A DNA stretch of 50,919 bases from Rhodoblastus sp964425315 (GTDB taxonomy: Bacteria > Pseudomonadota > Alphaproteobacteria > Rhizobiales > Beijerinckiaceae). Below, piece by piece: positions 8,128 through 16,767 of this stretch. Position 1 is the first letter of the stretch; every line of letters begins with the position of its first letter. The stretch is from NCBI GenBank assembly GCA_964425315.1, contig CAYRNB010000010.1:1-50919 (forward strand), written 5' to 3'. The notes under the pieces are model-generated. The model saw only the letters and a list, made by a program, of their open reading frames with translations, had not been told where the DNA came from and did not search any database. Made by a program: the position numbers and the translations under genes.

Positions 8128-9975
8128 TCACAGGCCCAGGCGATCCAACGTTTCCTTTTTCGGCACGCCTTCGGCGTCCCAGCCGCGAATTTCGTAATAT
8201 TCGGGCAGCATTTTGGGCAGGCCGCTGACGAGACCCTTGGCGGGGCCGGTCTTGACCCCTTCATTGAGCAGGCGCGGCGGCAATGTGTCGTCGGCCTTGG
8301 TCAAGCCGGCGGCGAGATTGAACATTTTTTCCATGGTCCAGATGCGCTCGCCGACTTCATTGAGCTTCTCCAGCGACCAATCGCCTTCGCAAGCCGCCTG
8401 CACCTGCGGCTGAACATCGGCAAGGGTCCAGGCGAAGCTGGTGAAGATGCAGATGCCTGCCGCGTCGAAAGCGGCGGTCGCGTCCTGGAACGCCTTGACC
8501 AGAGCGGGTTTGCCGTCGGTCGAAAGCGGGTCGGTCTTTTCCGGAATGCCGAGCACTTCGGACGCCACCGTATAGGACCGCAAGTGGCAAGCGCCGCGAT
8601 TGGACGTGGCGTAGGTCAGGCCCATGCCCTGGATGCCGCGCGCGTCATAGGCGGGGAATTCCTGGCCCTTGACGCTCATGGACAATCCCGGATGGCCGTA
8701 TTTTTCGCAAAGGCGTTTGGAGCCAAGGCCCAGCTCGGCGCCAAACCCTTCGCCCTTCGCCGTCATTTCCGCCATGGCGGCCAAGGCGGCGGCCGAACCG
8801 AAAGGCGCCTCGACGCCGATCTGCTCCTTGGTCAGGACGCCCATTTGATAGAGCTCCATCGCCGCGCCCACCGTGGCGCCGAAGGAGATCGGGTCCATGC
8901 CCTGCTCGTTGCAGAGGAGATTGGCGTATTGCAGCGCCTCGAGATCACCGACGCCATTGGCGGCGCCCAGCGCCCAGGCGGCTTCATATTCCAGGCCGCC
9001 GGACGCGCCCCAATATTCGGGCTTGTTGACGACGGTGAAATGGGTCTCGTCGATTTTCGATATACGCCCGCAGGCGATGGTGCAGCCGAAACAGGCGGCA
9101 TTGGTGACGAGTTGCGCCTTGCCGTCGCTCGGACGCTTTTCGTACATCGCCTCGGCCGAGATTTTCGAGGCGTCCTCGAACTGGCTGTCGCGGTGGTTGC
9201 GGGTCGGAAGCGCGCCGATCTCGTTGATGACGTTCATCAGCACCTGGGTGCCGAATTTCGGCAATCCTTCGCCGGTGACGGCGTTGTCGGCGAGAACCTT
9301 CTTCTTCTCGGCGGTGACTTTGAGGAATTCCTTAAAATCCTTGATGCCCGAAACGCCCTTGGTGCCGCGGAGCGCCACCGCCTTGAGGTTCTTCGAGCCC
9401 ATGACCGCGCCTACCCCCGAACGGCCGGCCGCCCGGTGCAGATCGTTGACGATACAGGCATAGAGGACCCCCTTCTCGCCCGCGACTCCGATCGAGGAGA
9501 CGCGGATCTGCGGGTCCTGAAGCTCTTTCTTGATCGTCTCTTCCGTGTGCCAGCAGGACGTTCCCCACAAATGCGAGGCGTCGCGCAATTCTGGCTTGTC
9601 GTTCTCAAGATAAAGATAGACCGGCTTGGGCGACTTGCCCTCGAAAATGATCATATCCCAGCCGGCGAATTTCAATTCGGCGCCGAAAAAGCCGCCCGAA
9701 TTGGAGCAGGCGATCGCGCCGGTCAGCGGGCCCTTGGTGATGACGGTATAGCGTCCGCCGGTCGAGGCCATGGTGCCGGTCAGCGGCCCGGTGGCCATGA
9801 TCATCTTGTTTTCCGGCGAGAGCGGATCGACTTTGGGATCGTTCTCCTCGACGTAATATTTGGTCGCGAGGCCGCGCGAACCGAGATAATCCATCGCCCA
9901 CTCCATGCGCAGCGGCTCTTCGGCGAAGGTTCCTTCGGTCAGGTTGACGCGCAGGATTTTTCTGTTCCAGCCCAT
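8128..9975 (-). CDS. aorB: AorB: tungsten aldehyde ferredoxin oxidoreductase catalytic subunit
   Basis: The 615-aa protein has the normal length and full layout of the AOR family. The [4Fe-4S] ligands are C295, C298, C302 (AACFGCTIACG) and C509 (DAAGIC), the same pattern as archaeal AOR. Near the metallopterin are ATGPLTGTMASTGGRY, the EYWGASGGLEYE glutamates and H464 (GACHLR), counterparts of the catalytic acid and histidine. The enzyme oxidises aldehydes to acids and can reduce acids when electrons are of low potential, using tungstopterin; tungsten rather than molybdenum is inferred from the family. It is cytoplasmic, with no signal peptide. aorA ends 12 bp upstream. Substrate range cannot be read from sequence. 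Confidence 0.95.
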   Translation of the reverse strand: MGWNRKILRVNLTEGTFAEEPLRMEWAMDYLGSRGLATKYYVEENDPKVDPLSPENKMIMATGPLTGTMASTGGRYTVITKGPLTGAIACSNSGGFFGAELKFAGWDMIIFEGKSPKPVYLYLENDKPELRDASHLWGTSCWHTEETIKKELQDPQIRVSSIGVAGEKGVLYACIVNDLHRAAGRSGVGAVMGSKNLKAVALRGTKGVSGIKDFKEFLKVTAEKKKVLADNAVTGEGLPKFGTQVLMNVINEIGALPTRNHRDSQFEDASKISAEAMYEKRPSDGKAQLVTNAACFGCTIACGRISKIDETHFTVVNKPEYWGASGGLEYEAAWALGAANGVGDLEALQYANLLCNEQGMDPISFGATVGAAMELYQMGVLTKEQIGVEAPFGSAAALAAMAEMTAKGEGFGAELGLGSKRLCEKYGHPGLSMSVKGQEFPAYDARGIQGMGLTYATSNRGACHLRSYTVASEVLGIPEKTDPLSTDGKPALVKAFQDATAAFDAAGICIFTSFAWTLADVQPQVQAACEGDWSLEKLNEVGERIWTMEKMFNLAAGLTKADDTLPPRLLNEGVKTGPAKGLVSGLPKMLPEYYEIRGWDAEGVPKKETLDRLGL

Positions 9976-9987
9976 GGTCGTATCCTC

Positions 9988-10458
9988 TCAGAGCACTGCG
10001 GCGTTGGTCCGGCCGGCCCATTCGCGCATACGATCGAGGCCCGTCCAATCGGAGTCGATAAAGGTTATGGCGCCGGTGGGGCAGGCCTTGGCGCAAGCGG
10101 GATCGCCGAAGCACAGGTCGCATTTCTGCACCTTGCCGACATCCGCCATGTAATTGATTGTCCCGAAGGGGCACGAGATCGTGCAGACCTTGCAGCCGAC
10201 GCAGGCGTCCTCGAAAACGACCTTGGCGCCGGTGTTCGGATCGAGCCTTATGGCGTCGACCGGACAGGAATTCATGCACCAGGCTTCCGCGCATTGCGTG
10301 CAGGTATAGGGAACCTTGCGGCCTTCATGCTCGAAATCGAAAATCTTGATGCGCGACTTGGACGGATTGACTGTTCCGGTTTTCTCATAGGAACAAGCCA
10401 TTTCGCATTGCAGACACCCCGTGCATTTGACGGGATCGATATGGAGCGATTTCTGCAT
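9988..10458 (-). CDS. aorA: AorA: polyferredoxin electron-transfer subunit
   Basis: The 156-aa protein carries sixteen cysteines arranged for four [4Fe-4S] clusters: KCTGCLQCEMAC, CTQCAEAWCMNSCP, CVGCKVCTISCP and CDLCFGDPACAKACP. It would wire the tungsten subunit AorB to AorC and, in the Aromatoleum enzyme, forms the conducting core of stacked AorAB units. The ATG at 10458 is preceded by GGGAGG; the open frame reaches a TTG at 10497 without added family sequence, so the shorter start is preferred. It is first in the enzyme operon, behind a 214-bp leader with operator-like repeats. Confidence 0.92.
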   Translation of the reverse strand: MQKSLHIDPVKCTGCLQCEMACSYEKTGTVNPSKSRIKIFDFEHEGRKVPYTCTQCAEAWCMNSCPVDAIRLDPNTGAKVVFEDACVGCKVCTISCPFGTINYMADVGKVQKCDLCFGDPACAKACPTGAITFIDSDWTGLDRMREWAGRTNAAVL

Positions 10459-10506
10459 GCTTTTCTTTTCCTCCCGCGCCCGCGACCGAGACGGCAAATG
10501 ACGTCA

Positions 10507-10565
10507 CGGGATTCCCGGCCCTGAGGAGGAGCAAACCGATATCGGAAGCGTAACCGGGAATCCCG
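10507..10565 (-). repeat. 12-bp inverted repeat in the aorA leader
   Basis: CGGGATTCCCGG (10507-10518) and its exact reverse complement CCGGGAATCCCG (10554-10565) are separated by 35 nt that contain a second palindrome, CCGATATCGG. In the aorA 5' leader this can fold as a long stem-loop or serve as paired protein-binding sites. No known riboswitch class was recognised. Confidence 0.5.
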
Positions 10566-10626
10566 CACATCAAGGCGTTCTCGACGCCGCCGCTCGGCGC
10601 TTCCGCGCTTTTTTGACGTCGAGCCA

Positions 10627-10652
10627 TATAGCCATGACGCTATAACGCTATA
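10627..10652 (-). promoter_or_regulatory. candidate ModE-like operator upstream of aorA
   Basis: TATAGC-N6-GCTATA (10627-10644) is a perfect inverted repeat, and CGCTATA occurs twice in tandem 8 bp apart (10638 and 10646). ModE boxes are AT-rich palindromes with CG-TATA-type halves, so this fits the regulator encoded directly upstream. It lies 20-46 bp downstream of that regulator's stop and about 170-190 bp before the aorA start. Confidence 0.5.
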
Positions 10653-10672
10653 CCCGAGTCCGGGTTCTGTCA

Positions 10673-11062
10673 CTAGCGCTTTCGTAGAAACTCATCGGCC
10701 GCCTCGCGCGGCGCGACCTTATCCTGAAGGCGCCGCAACACAGGCCGGACGGCGTTTTGCGCGCGCTTCTCCATTTCACGAAATGCGGCGAGCACCTCCT
10801 CGCCCAAAGGCGTCAGCCGCGCGCCGCCGCCGGCGCGGCCGCCCTTGACGGCGATAACCAAAGGTTCGCCGAAATGCCCGTTCATCGCTTCGACAAGATA
10901 CCAGGCGCGCTTGTAGCTCATGCTGACGCTGCGGCCGGCGGCGGAGATCGAGCCGCTTTCCTTGATGCCTTGCAGCAGGGCCGCCTTACCCGGTCCGATG
11001 CGAACGCCCGGCGCGACGATCACGCGGAGCTGCGCGCCAACTGTCTGATCGTCGTTATCCAT
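10673..11062 (-). CDS. ModE-like winged-helix regulator without Mop/TOBE domains
   Basis: The 129-aa protein matches the N-terminal DNA-binding domain of ModE: IGPGKAALLQGIKESGSISAAGRSVSMSYKRAWYLVEAMN followed by GGRAGGGARLTPLGEEVLAAF. The two C-terminal oxyanion-binding Mop domains of full ModE (about 260 aa) are missing; only a basic helical tail follows. It therefore either does not sense metal itself or senses through a partner such as the MoeA-binding-domain fusion. It lies immediately upstream of aorA in the same direction, with palindromic sites between, and most likely controls the aor operon. Confidence 0.85.
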   Translation of the reverse strand: MDNDDQTVGAQLRVIVAPGVRIGPGKAALLQGIKESGSISAAGRSVSMSYKRAWYLVEAMNGHFGEPLVIAVKGGRAGGGARLTPLGEEVLAAFREMEKRAQNAVRPVLRRLQDKVAPREAADEFLRKR

Positions 11063-11242
11063 AAGCTCTTGCGCCCTGTCGTCGCTCGGGACGCGGCCGC
11101 GGCCGAAGCGCCGCGTTCGTCACGACCAGGGCGTTTATGCCGCCGTCGTCTCCACGCATCAAGTTTTTGGGGACGAGGCCGCATCGCTGCCGACTCTTAA
11201 CCGGGACGCCGCCTCCCGCGCGGCCGCCACACGCCGGCCTGT

Positions 11243-11764
11243 CTATTTTGTTGAAGTCGGCTTCGCCGCGCCTGCGGATTTGAAGGCGTATTCGCCCTCC
11301 ACCTCCACAACGCCGGACCCGTCGGAAGCGCCGGAGCCCTTATAGGTTCCGCCGCCTTTCAGGCCTTTTAGCTTGCCGGTTCCGCTGACGAATTTCCATT
11401 TTCCTTCAAAAACGCCTCCGCCATCCTTTGTCGTATGGCCACAGCCTAAGTAATGCACGGTAAATTTATCTCCGTTCTCCATTATCGTTGTGCTGTAACC
11501 GTTATCCTTCCACTTCATCCCGCGCATTTCCGAAGCGGAAACATCGACAGAAGTCTTGCTTTTAATTCCTTCAATTTCGACGGGCGCTTCCCATGAGCAC
11601 CGGGATTTCTGGATCGAAAAGCCTCGCCCGGACTGATCCCCCATGTCGATCGAATACCTCGGATTAGACTTTCCGCAGATTTCCTTGCCCGACATTTTCG
11701 TCGCCGCCGCCGCGGGAACGGCGATCAACGTAACGAAAAGAAAAGCGTATGCCGACGTTCGCAT
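11243..11764 (-). CDS. small secreted protein of unknown function
   Basis: The 173-aa product starts with a clear signal peptide (MRTSAYAFLFVTLIAVPAAAA), so the mature protein is periplasmic or exported. Mature sequence is rich in Gly, Lys and Ser, with four cysteines (GKEICGKS, SRCSWE, LGCGHT) and a C-terminal GKWKFVSGTGKLKGLKGGG motif resembling small beta-barrel exported proteins. The family is not identified. The ATG at 11764 follows GGGGGGCAG; the frame is open further upstream but that part is not signal-like. Codon use is visibly less GC-rich than in the neighbouring genes, suggesting a different history. It sits between the ModE-like gene and the MoaD-like gene. Confidence 0.75.
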   Translation of the reverse strand: MRTSAYAFLFVTLIAVPAAAATKMSGKEICGKSNPRYSIDMGDQSGRGFSIQKSRCSWEAPVEIEGIKSKTSVDVSASEMRGMKWKDNGYSTTIMENGDKFTVHYLGCGHTTKDGGGVFEGKWKFVSGTGKLKGLKGGGTYKGSGASDGSGVVEVEGEYAFKSAGAAKPTSTK

Positions 11765-11992
11765 CTCTGCCCCCCGATCAGGCGATTTGGCCGTTTTTCC
11801 GGGACTTCCCAAGTGAAACCCGAGATTGAGGCAAATGCTAGCGATTTTCGCCGTCGGAGGAAAGTTGCGTCTTGGATGGCGCCGCGCCTGCGCCATCGGC
11901 GCTTCCCCCGCCGCATAAAGGCTTACGCCGTCGGAAACAGAGAATGACCGACGGCGTCCGCGCCGGCGAGGACGCCGGAGTGGCCACGAATC

Positions 11993-12331
11993 CTACACGA
12001 CCGGAGAGCCGTAACCGTAGCTGTAGGGAACGGGACCCGAAAAAGCGACGACGTCGCCGTTTTCGAGTTCTCTTTCGCGATTGATCACACCGCCCTGGTA
12101 GGGACCGGGCGTCACGTCCCTGCCGTTCAAGAGGACAAGAAACACTTCCGGCGCCGGCAGTTTCAATTGATCGACCACGTCCCCGATCCGGGCGCCCGCC
12201 GGAAATTCCAAAATGTTCGAGTCGCTTAAGCAGCGGGTATATTTCGACAGGGTATTGAACAAGCGGACTTCCACGCGAATGGAGACGTCCTGGGAATTAT
12301 GTCCGATTCCGCCAAGCGCCGATTCTTTCAT
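11993..12331 (-). CDS. MoaD/ThiS-like beta-grasp protein lacking the terminal GG
   Basis: The 112-aa protein contains a ubiquitin-like fold of the MoaD/ThiS type: VEVRLFNTLSKYT, FPAGARIGDVVDQLKLP, VFLVLLNGRDVTPGPYQG and LENGDVVAFSGPVPYSYG. It differs from the operon's MoaD by a longer N-terminus (MKESALGGIGHNSQ) and by ending ..GYGSPVV instead of Gly-Gly. Unless trimmed after the glycine it cannot be adenylated in the usual way. Flanking genes are the metal-type importer on one side and the secreted protein and ModE-like regulator on the other, so a role in tungsten/molybdenum handling is likely but unproven. Confidence 0.75.
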   Translation of the reverse strand: MKESALGGIGHNSQDVSIRVEVRLFNTLSKYTRCLSDSNILEFPAGARIGDVVDQLKLPAPEVFLVLLNGRDVTPGPYQGGVINRERELENGDVVAFSGPVPYSYGYGSPVV

Positions 12332-12527
12332 TCGATCCTCTCCAAAAGACTGTGGCGAATTGCGTCCGAGTCCGCCGCTATGCGAGCGGCCTCCGCTTCC
12401 GGCCGGGCGGAAGCAGAGACCAACCGGCGGCGCGAACGCCGTCGGTCAACTTCTGCGCTCCTCATAACCCCGCAGCAGCCGTCCTTGTTTGACCGGGAGC
12501 AAGGAAAAACGCTTTTGCCGGCTCGGG

Positions 12528-13529
12528 CTACTTTGGCGGCGATTCGTGGAAGAACAATTTGAAGAATTTCGCCTTGGCGGCGGCGATGTCCGCGTCGGCC
12601 TTTTTTGGCGTCTCGTAAAGCCGGTCATAGGCCCAGGTCAGACCGAGCAGGCGGGTAAAGAGCGGCGGGCGATCGATCCATCCGCCCATATCGGTCGGCG
12701 CGAGATAGACCCTGCCGTCGGCGACCGCCTTGACCGCCTTCCAGCGCCAATCGCTGTGGATCGTTTTCAGGAAGGCCGGATCGGTGGCGAAAATCACATC
12801 CGGCCGCATGGCGATCACCTGATCGAGCGAAACATTTCGACGGCCTCTCCGGCCCGGACCGAAACCGCAGAGCAGGGCCGGCCGGCCGCCGGCGCGGACG
12901 GTGACCTCAAGTTGCGTTCCCTCGCCACAGGCCGTTTGCAGCCCATCCGGCCCGCGAGCGTAATAGACTTTCGGACGCTGGGATTCGGGTATTTTGGCGA
13001 CGCGAGCGTCGGTCTCTCGCAATCTGCGCTCGGCATAGGCGGCCAGCGCGTCACCGCGTTGCGGATGGCCGAGCAGCTGGCCGAGAAAGCGGAACAGCGG
13101 AGCGATATCGTTCAGACGATCGTAACGAACGCGGGCGAAGGCAAGACCAAGCCTTGGCAGTTCGCTCGCGGCCTCATCCGCGACGGAGCCCCTCGGCTCG
13201 ATCAGCACCACGTCGGGATGCAAGGAGACCAGAGCCTCCCTGTTCATGCGGTCGAACCACGAGCCGATGACTGGCAGGGCCAGGACCGAGGGCGGCAGAT
13301 GGCGGCGCTCGTCGGCGGTCGGGGGGCGATTGAGGGCGACAAGCGCCTTGGGCGCGACGACGGCGATGAAATAGGAGATCGGCGGATTGTAGGCCACCGC
13401 CCGGATCGGCCGATCCGGCACGGTGACGACGTCGCCGGCCATATCTTTGACCTGCCGCGCGCAGGCCGGCGCGACCATCAGAAAAAAGGCCGCAAAGGCG
13501 GCGCGCAAGGCGCGGCTTCCGAGGGACAT
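12528..13529 (-). CDS. BtuF-like ABC transporter substrate-binding protein
   Basis: The 333-aa protein has a signal peptide (RALRAAFAAFFLMVAPACA) and the typical class III start of the mature protein, KDMAGDVVTVPDRPIRAVAYNPP. The two lobes are joined by a long helix, as in BtuF/FhuD/MolA proteins (HPDVVLIEPRG and MRPDVIFATDPAF mark equivalent strands). No lipobox cysteine is seen. Family members carry cobalamin, ferric siderophores, heme or, in Haemophilus MolA, molybdate/tungstate. The TonB receptor lies 71 bp upstream and the BtuCD-type membrane parts follow the same orientation, forming a complete envelope-spanning importer. Position within a tungsten/molybdenum island favours oxyanion or metallophore uptake; this is inference. 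Confidence 0.85.
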   Translation of the reverse strand: MSLGSRALRAAFAAFFLMVAPACARQVKDMAGDVVTVPDRPIRAVAYNPPISYFIAVVAPKALVALNRPPTADERRHLPPSVLALPVIGSWFDRMNREALVSLHPDVVLIEPRGSVADEAASELPRLGLAFARVRYDRLNDIAPLFRFLGQLLGHPQRGDALAAYAERRLRETDARVAKIPESQRPKVYYARGPDGLQTACGEGTQLEVTVRAGGRPALLCGFGPGRRGRRNVSLDQVIAMRPDVIFATDPAFLKTIHSDWRWKAVKAVADGRVYLAPTDMGGWIDRPPLFTRLLGLTWAYDRLYETPKKADADIAAAKAKFFKLFFHESPPK

Positions 13530-13600
13530 TGCTTCTTCTCCCGCGCCTGCGATCCCCGAGATTCGCGGCGGCGCGCTGTCGCCGCGAAATTGCGTCGCTG

Positions 13601-15829
13601 TCAGAACGTCGCGTGCACGCCGGCGAGGAAAGTGCGGCCCGGAGCGGGGTAGCCGCTTTTGAGCGCATAAGTCTCGTCGAAAATGTTGGTGACGCTGGCA
13701 AGGAGGGTGACATTCGGCTCGATGTTGTAGGTCGCGCCGATATTCGCCAGGACGTAGGCGCCGGTCGCCACATAGGTTCCCTGCACCTGGTCCCAGCGGT
13801 CGCCGGCGAATTCGACGTTGGGCGTCACCGTGATCTTATCCGTCGGCGTATAATGGAGATAGACCATGCCCTTGTAGCTCGGCACGCCCGTCGGTTTGAC
13901 GCCCGGAAGGGACGGGCTGGTCAATTCGTCCTGGATCAGCGTCAGGTTGCCGCCGGTGTCCAACTCGCTCGTCCACTGATAGTCCACGCCGAGATCGAGG
14001 CCATAGCGGTCGCCGTTGCCGACGTTCTGGTTCATGCTCACGACTTGATTGGTTGTTTGGTCGAAAACGTCGACCTGCTGGATCATGTTCTTGACGATCG
14101 AATAATAGACGTCCACCGACACCTGGGTTTTCGGCCCCCAGAGCTTGGACCAGCCGATCTGGAAATTGGTCGCATATTCCGGCTGAAGGAATGGATTGGG
14201 CAGGCTGTTGCCGAATTTTGTGCCGTAAAGATCCCACAGCGTCGGGAAACGCGAACGGCTGGAAACATTGGCGTAGACTTTGGCGTCCTGCTCGTAATTC
14301 CAGATCGCCGCGCCCTGCCAATCGACGTGCGAATGGTTCTGCAGCGGATAATTGACGAACGTATAGGCCGCCTTTTTGCCGCTGCCGATGAGAATGTAAT
14401 CCTGGGCCTGCTGCTGGTTCTGCCAGTTGCCGCTGACGCCCTGCACAAGGTCGATCGTCGGGGTCAGATGATAGGTATTTTCCAGCGCGGCGGTGAACAT
14501 CGACTGCTGCGCGTATTGGTGCGGCTCCGTCAGGCAGACGACATTGGTCGTGCAGCCCTTGCCTGTTCCCGAGGAATTGACGAAGAGGTTGCGCCATTCG
14601 GTATGGTGCTCCTGCTGATAGAACAGCAAGCCTTTCAGCGTGTCGACGCCGCCGAAATCATGGCCGGCCTCGACCGACCCGCCAGCGACCCAGTCGCGCG
14701 AGAAAAGGTCGAAGGAGCTATTGCCTTGCTGGATCTTGCGCGCCGCGTCTTTGTACGATTGCATGTCCTGATCAAAGGACTGGAGGAAGGCCTTGGTCTT
14801 GACGTAATCGGACGGATCGATGAGCGTCGTGGAAGAGAAGGTCAGGTTCTCCGTCTGCCAAAACGGCCAGGAAAAATTCTTCGACTTCAAGCCGGTGCTG
14901 GTCGGCGAGGAATATTTATTCATATTGTCGACCGAATAGCGCAACACATATTCGTCAGTTGCATTGGGCGTATAGCCCCCCGTAACCGCGCCGGTCAGAA
15001 TATTGGACTGCGACCAATTGCGGTGGCCTCCGTTCTCGTCGGACTTCGGCGAAGGGGTGAAGCCGAAGGGCAGCTCCCAGCCGTTATATTTGGCGAATGT
15101 GCCGCTCGCCTGAAGGAAATAATTCTGCTGCCGGGTTCCCAGGCGCAGATAGGTCAGCAGGCCGTCGAAGGCGCCATTGTTGCCGAATTGAAGCACATCG
15201 TGCGTTTCGACTTCATAGGGCCGGGTTGGCCTTTTGGTGATCATATTGACGGCGCCGCCCAAGCCGTCGGGTCCGTCGATCACCGACACATAGCCTTTGG
15301 CGATCTGGATTCGGGCGATGTCGTCGGTCAGTTGCGGACCGTAATCGAGCTGGTTGCTGGCCGGATAATAGGAGCGGATGCCGTTGACATAGAGCGGAAT
15401 CTCATAGCGGTTGAAACCGTGGATGTAGATTTCCTGCTGATTGCGCGAACCGCCGGCGGGCGCCGAAACGACGCCCGGCGCCAGATTGAGCGCGCGATCG
15501 AGCGTCAGGGCCGAAAAGGTCTGAATCTGTTTCGAGGAGATGTAAGCGCCGCTGAAGGAATTGAACGAGCCCGGCGAGCCACCCAATACATAGATGTAAA
15601 TGTCGCCAAGGTCGTATGCGCCATTCGCGCTCGCGGTTGTATTATTCGCCCCGCTCGTTTTGTTATTCTTGCTCGCGGTCCTGTTTTTTGCTTGCGTCGC
15701 GGAATGACGCCCGCTTGCAGCCGCAACCGTGTCGCTGGACGCCACATTATTCGCGTCGCCGGCATAGGCGGAAGTTATGGGCGCCATGACGGCCGAGCCG
15801 GCCGCCAGCGCCGCAAGCAGTTTCCTCAT
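13601..15829 (-). CDS. TonB-dependent outer membrane receptor
   Basis: The 742-aa protein has a signal peptide (MRKLLAALAAGSAVMAPITSAYA), an unusual Asn/Ser/Thr/Ala-rich linker at about 25-70, a plug domain at about 80-205 (RALNLAPGVV, IYIHGFNRYEIPLYVNGI, GPDGLGGAVNMITKRP) and a 22-strand-type barrel ending in aromatic F (LAGVHATF). TonB and proton motive force would drive import of a large or scarce ligand. It lies between the BtuCD-like genes and the BtuF-like gene, all on the minus strand. I looked for a cobalamin-riboswitch signature in its 152-bp leader and saw none, only a GC-rich hairpin. Substrate is unknown; molybdenum/tungsten chelate, siderophore and corrinoid are the options. Confidence 0.9.
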   Translation of the reverse strand: MRKLLAALAAGSAVMAPITSAYAGDANNVASSDTVAAASGRHSATQAKNRTASKNNKTSGANNTTASANGAYDLGDIYIYVLGGSPGSFNSFSGAYISSKQIQTFSALTLDRALNLAPGVVSAPAGGSRNQQEIYIHGFNRYEIPLYVNGIRSYYPASNQLDYGPQLTDDIARIQIAKGYVSVIDGPDGLGGAVNMITKRPTRPYEVETHDVLQFGNNGAFDGLLTYLRLGTRQQNYFLQASGTFAKYNGWELPFGFTPSPKSDENGGHRNWSQSNILTGAVTGGYTPNATDEYVLRYSVDNMNKYSSPTSTGLKSKNFSWPFWQTENLTFSSTTLIDPSDYVKTKAFLQSFDQDMQSYKDAARKIQQGNSSFDLFSRDWVAGGSVEAGHDFGGVDTLKGLLFYQQEHHTEWRNLFVNSSGTGKGCTTNVVCLTEPHQYAQQSMFTAALENTYHLTPTIDLVQGVSGNWQNQQQAQDYILIGSGKKAAYTFVNYPLQNHSHVDWQGAAIWNYEQDAKVYANVSSRSRFPTLWDLYGTKFGNSLPNPFLQPEYATNFQIGWSKLWGPKTQVSVDVYYSIVKNMIQQVDVFDQTTNQVVSMNQNVGNGDRYGLDLGVDYQWTSELDTGGNLTLIQDELTSPSLPGVKPTGVPSYKGMVYLHYTPTDKITVTPNVEFAGDRWDQVQGTYVATGAYVLANIGATYNIEPNVTLLASVTNIFDETYALKSGYPAPGRTFLAGVHATF

Positions 15830-15981
15830 TGCTCACCCCTCCTCAAAGGTGCGCAACAGCAGCGGCTCGCATCCTGGCGGCGGAATTGCCGCGGCGCGAA
15901 CGCCTACATGTCGGTTCAGTGTCAAAATTGCGGCGGCATCATATCGGCGCCGCCGCGGAATATCCATAGGTTATCATTGTA

Positions 15982-16767
15982 CTAATTACCAGTTGGCGCA
16001 GCCAAATTCGCCCCGCGCGTCGCCAGCGGCAGCGCCACTTCGACGCCATAGACTTTCCACAGCCGCTCCTTCGTCACCACCTCCCCCGGCGCGCCCGATG
16101 CGATCACGCGGTTGTCGGCGAGAAGCGCGACATGATCGGCGAAAAGCAGCGCATTGTCGGGGAAATGCGAGGAGAGAAGCACGGCGCGACCCTGATCGGC
16201 CAATTGCCGCAGGAGCGCCATCAGGCGCTGGCGACGGCCGACGTCGAGGCCGGTCTCCGGCTCGTCTAGGACGAGAACGCCGGCCTCCTGCGCCAAGGCC
16301 CGGGCGATCAGGACGAGTTGGCGCTCGCCGCCGCTGAGCTCGGTATATGGCCTGTCGGCCAGTTTCTCGACGCCGACCTGGCCCAAAGCGCGCATGGCGG
16401 CGGCGCGGTCGTCGTCGCTATAGCCCCGCATGGGCGAGGCATGCGGCCAGCGTCCCATGAGCACGACCTCGCGCACCGGGAAGGGGAAACTCGGCCGATG
16501 CGCCTGAGGCAAATAGGCGACGCGCTTGGCGCGCTCGATCGAATTCAGGCCGTCAATTCGCGCGCCGTGCAGCCGGACGACGCCGGAGGCGATGGGGAGC
16601 AGGCCGACGCAGGATTTCAGAAGGGTCGTTTTGCCGGAGCCATTGCCGCCGAGCACGAAAGAGACGGCGCCCGCCCGCGCCTCTATGTCGGCGCCCTCGA
16701 TAATCGGCCTTGCGCCGTAGAAGATCGACAGCCCCCGGGCGTCGAGGCTCATCGCCGCCGCGCTCAT
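15982..16767 (-). CDS. ABC transporter ATP-binding protein (BtuD/FecE type)
   Basis: The 261-aa ATPase energises the importer. Walker A is VLGGNGSGKTTLLKS, the signature motif ELSGGERQLVLIARAL, Walker B VLVLDEPETGL, and the switch histidine SSHFPD. The tyrosine-type A-loop (GLSIFYGARP) is present. The ATG at 16767 overlaps the permease stop (ATGA); a second ATG lies five codons later. The open frame extends upstream inside the permease gene with no family similarity and is ignored. The PQAHRPSFPFPVREVVLMGR segment is characteristic of ATPases that pair with FecCD-type permeases for iron, corrinoid or MolC-type substrates. Confidence 0.9.
   Translation of the reverse strand: MSAAAMSLDARGLSIFYGARPIIEGADIEARAGAVSFVLGGNGSGKTTLLKSCVGLLPIASGVVRLHGARIDGLNSIERAKRVAYLPQAHRPSFPFPVREVVLMGRWPHASPMRGYSDDDRAAAMRALGQVGVEKLADRPYTELSGGERQLVLIARALAQEAGVLVLDEPETGLDVGRRQRLMALLRQLADQGRAVLLSSHFPDNALLFADHVALLADNRVIASGAPGEVVTKERLWKVYGVEVALPLATRGANLAAPTGN

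Noticed and set aside
8104..10524. Plus-strand open frame of about 806 codons
   Set aside because: Antisense to aorB and aorA, whose cysteine motifs prove the minus-strand reading.
15830..15981. Cobalamin riboswitch before the TonB receptor
   Set aside because: No conserved GCCACTG-type B12 box in the leader; only a GC-rich hairpin is seen.
13529..15985. Plus-strand open frame of about 818 codons
   Set aside because: Antisense to the TonB receptor, which has a full signal peptide, plug and barrel.
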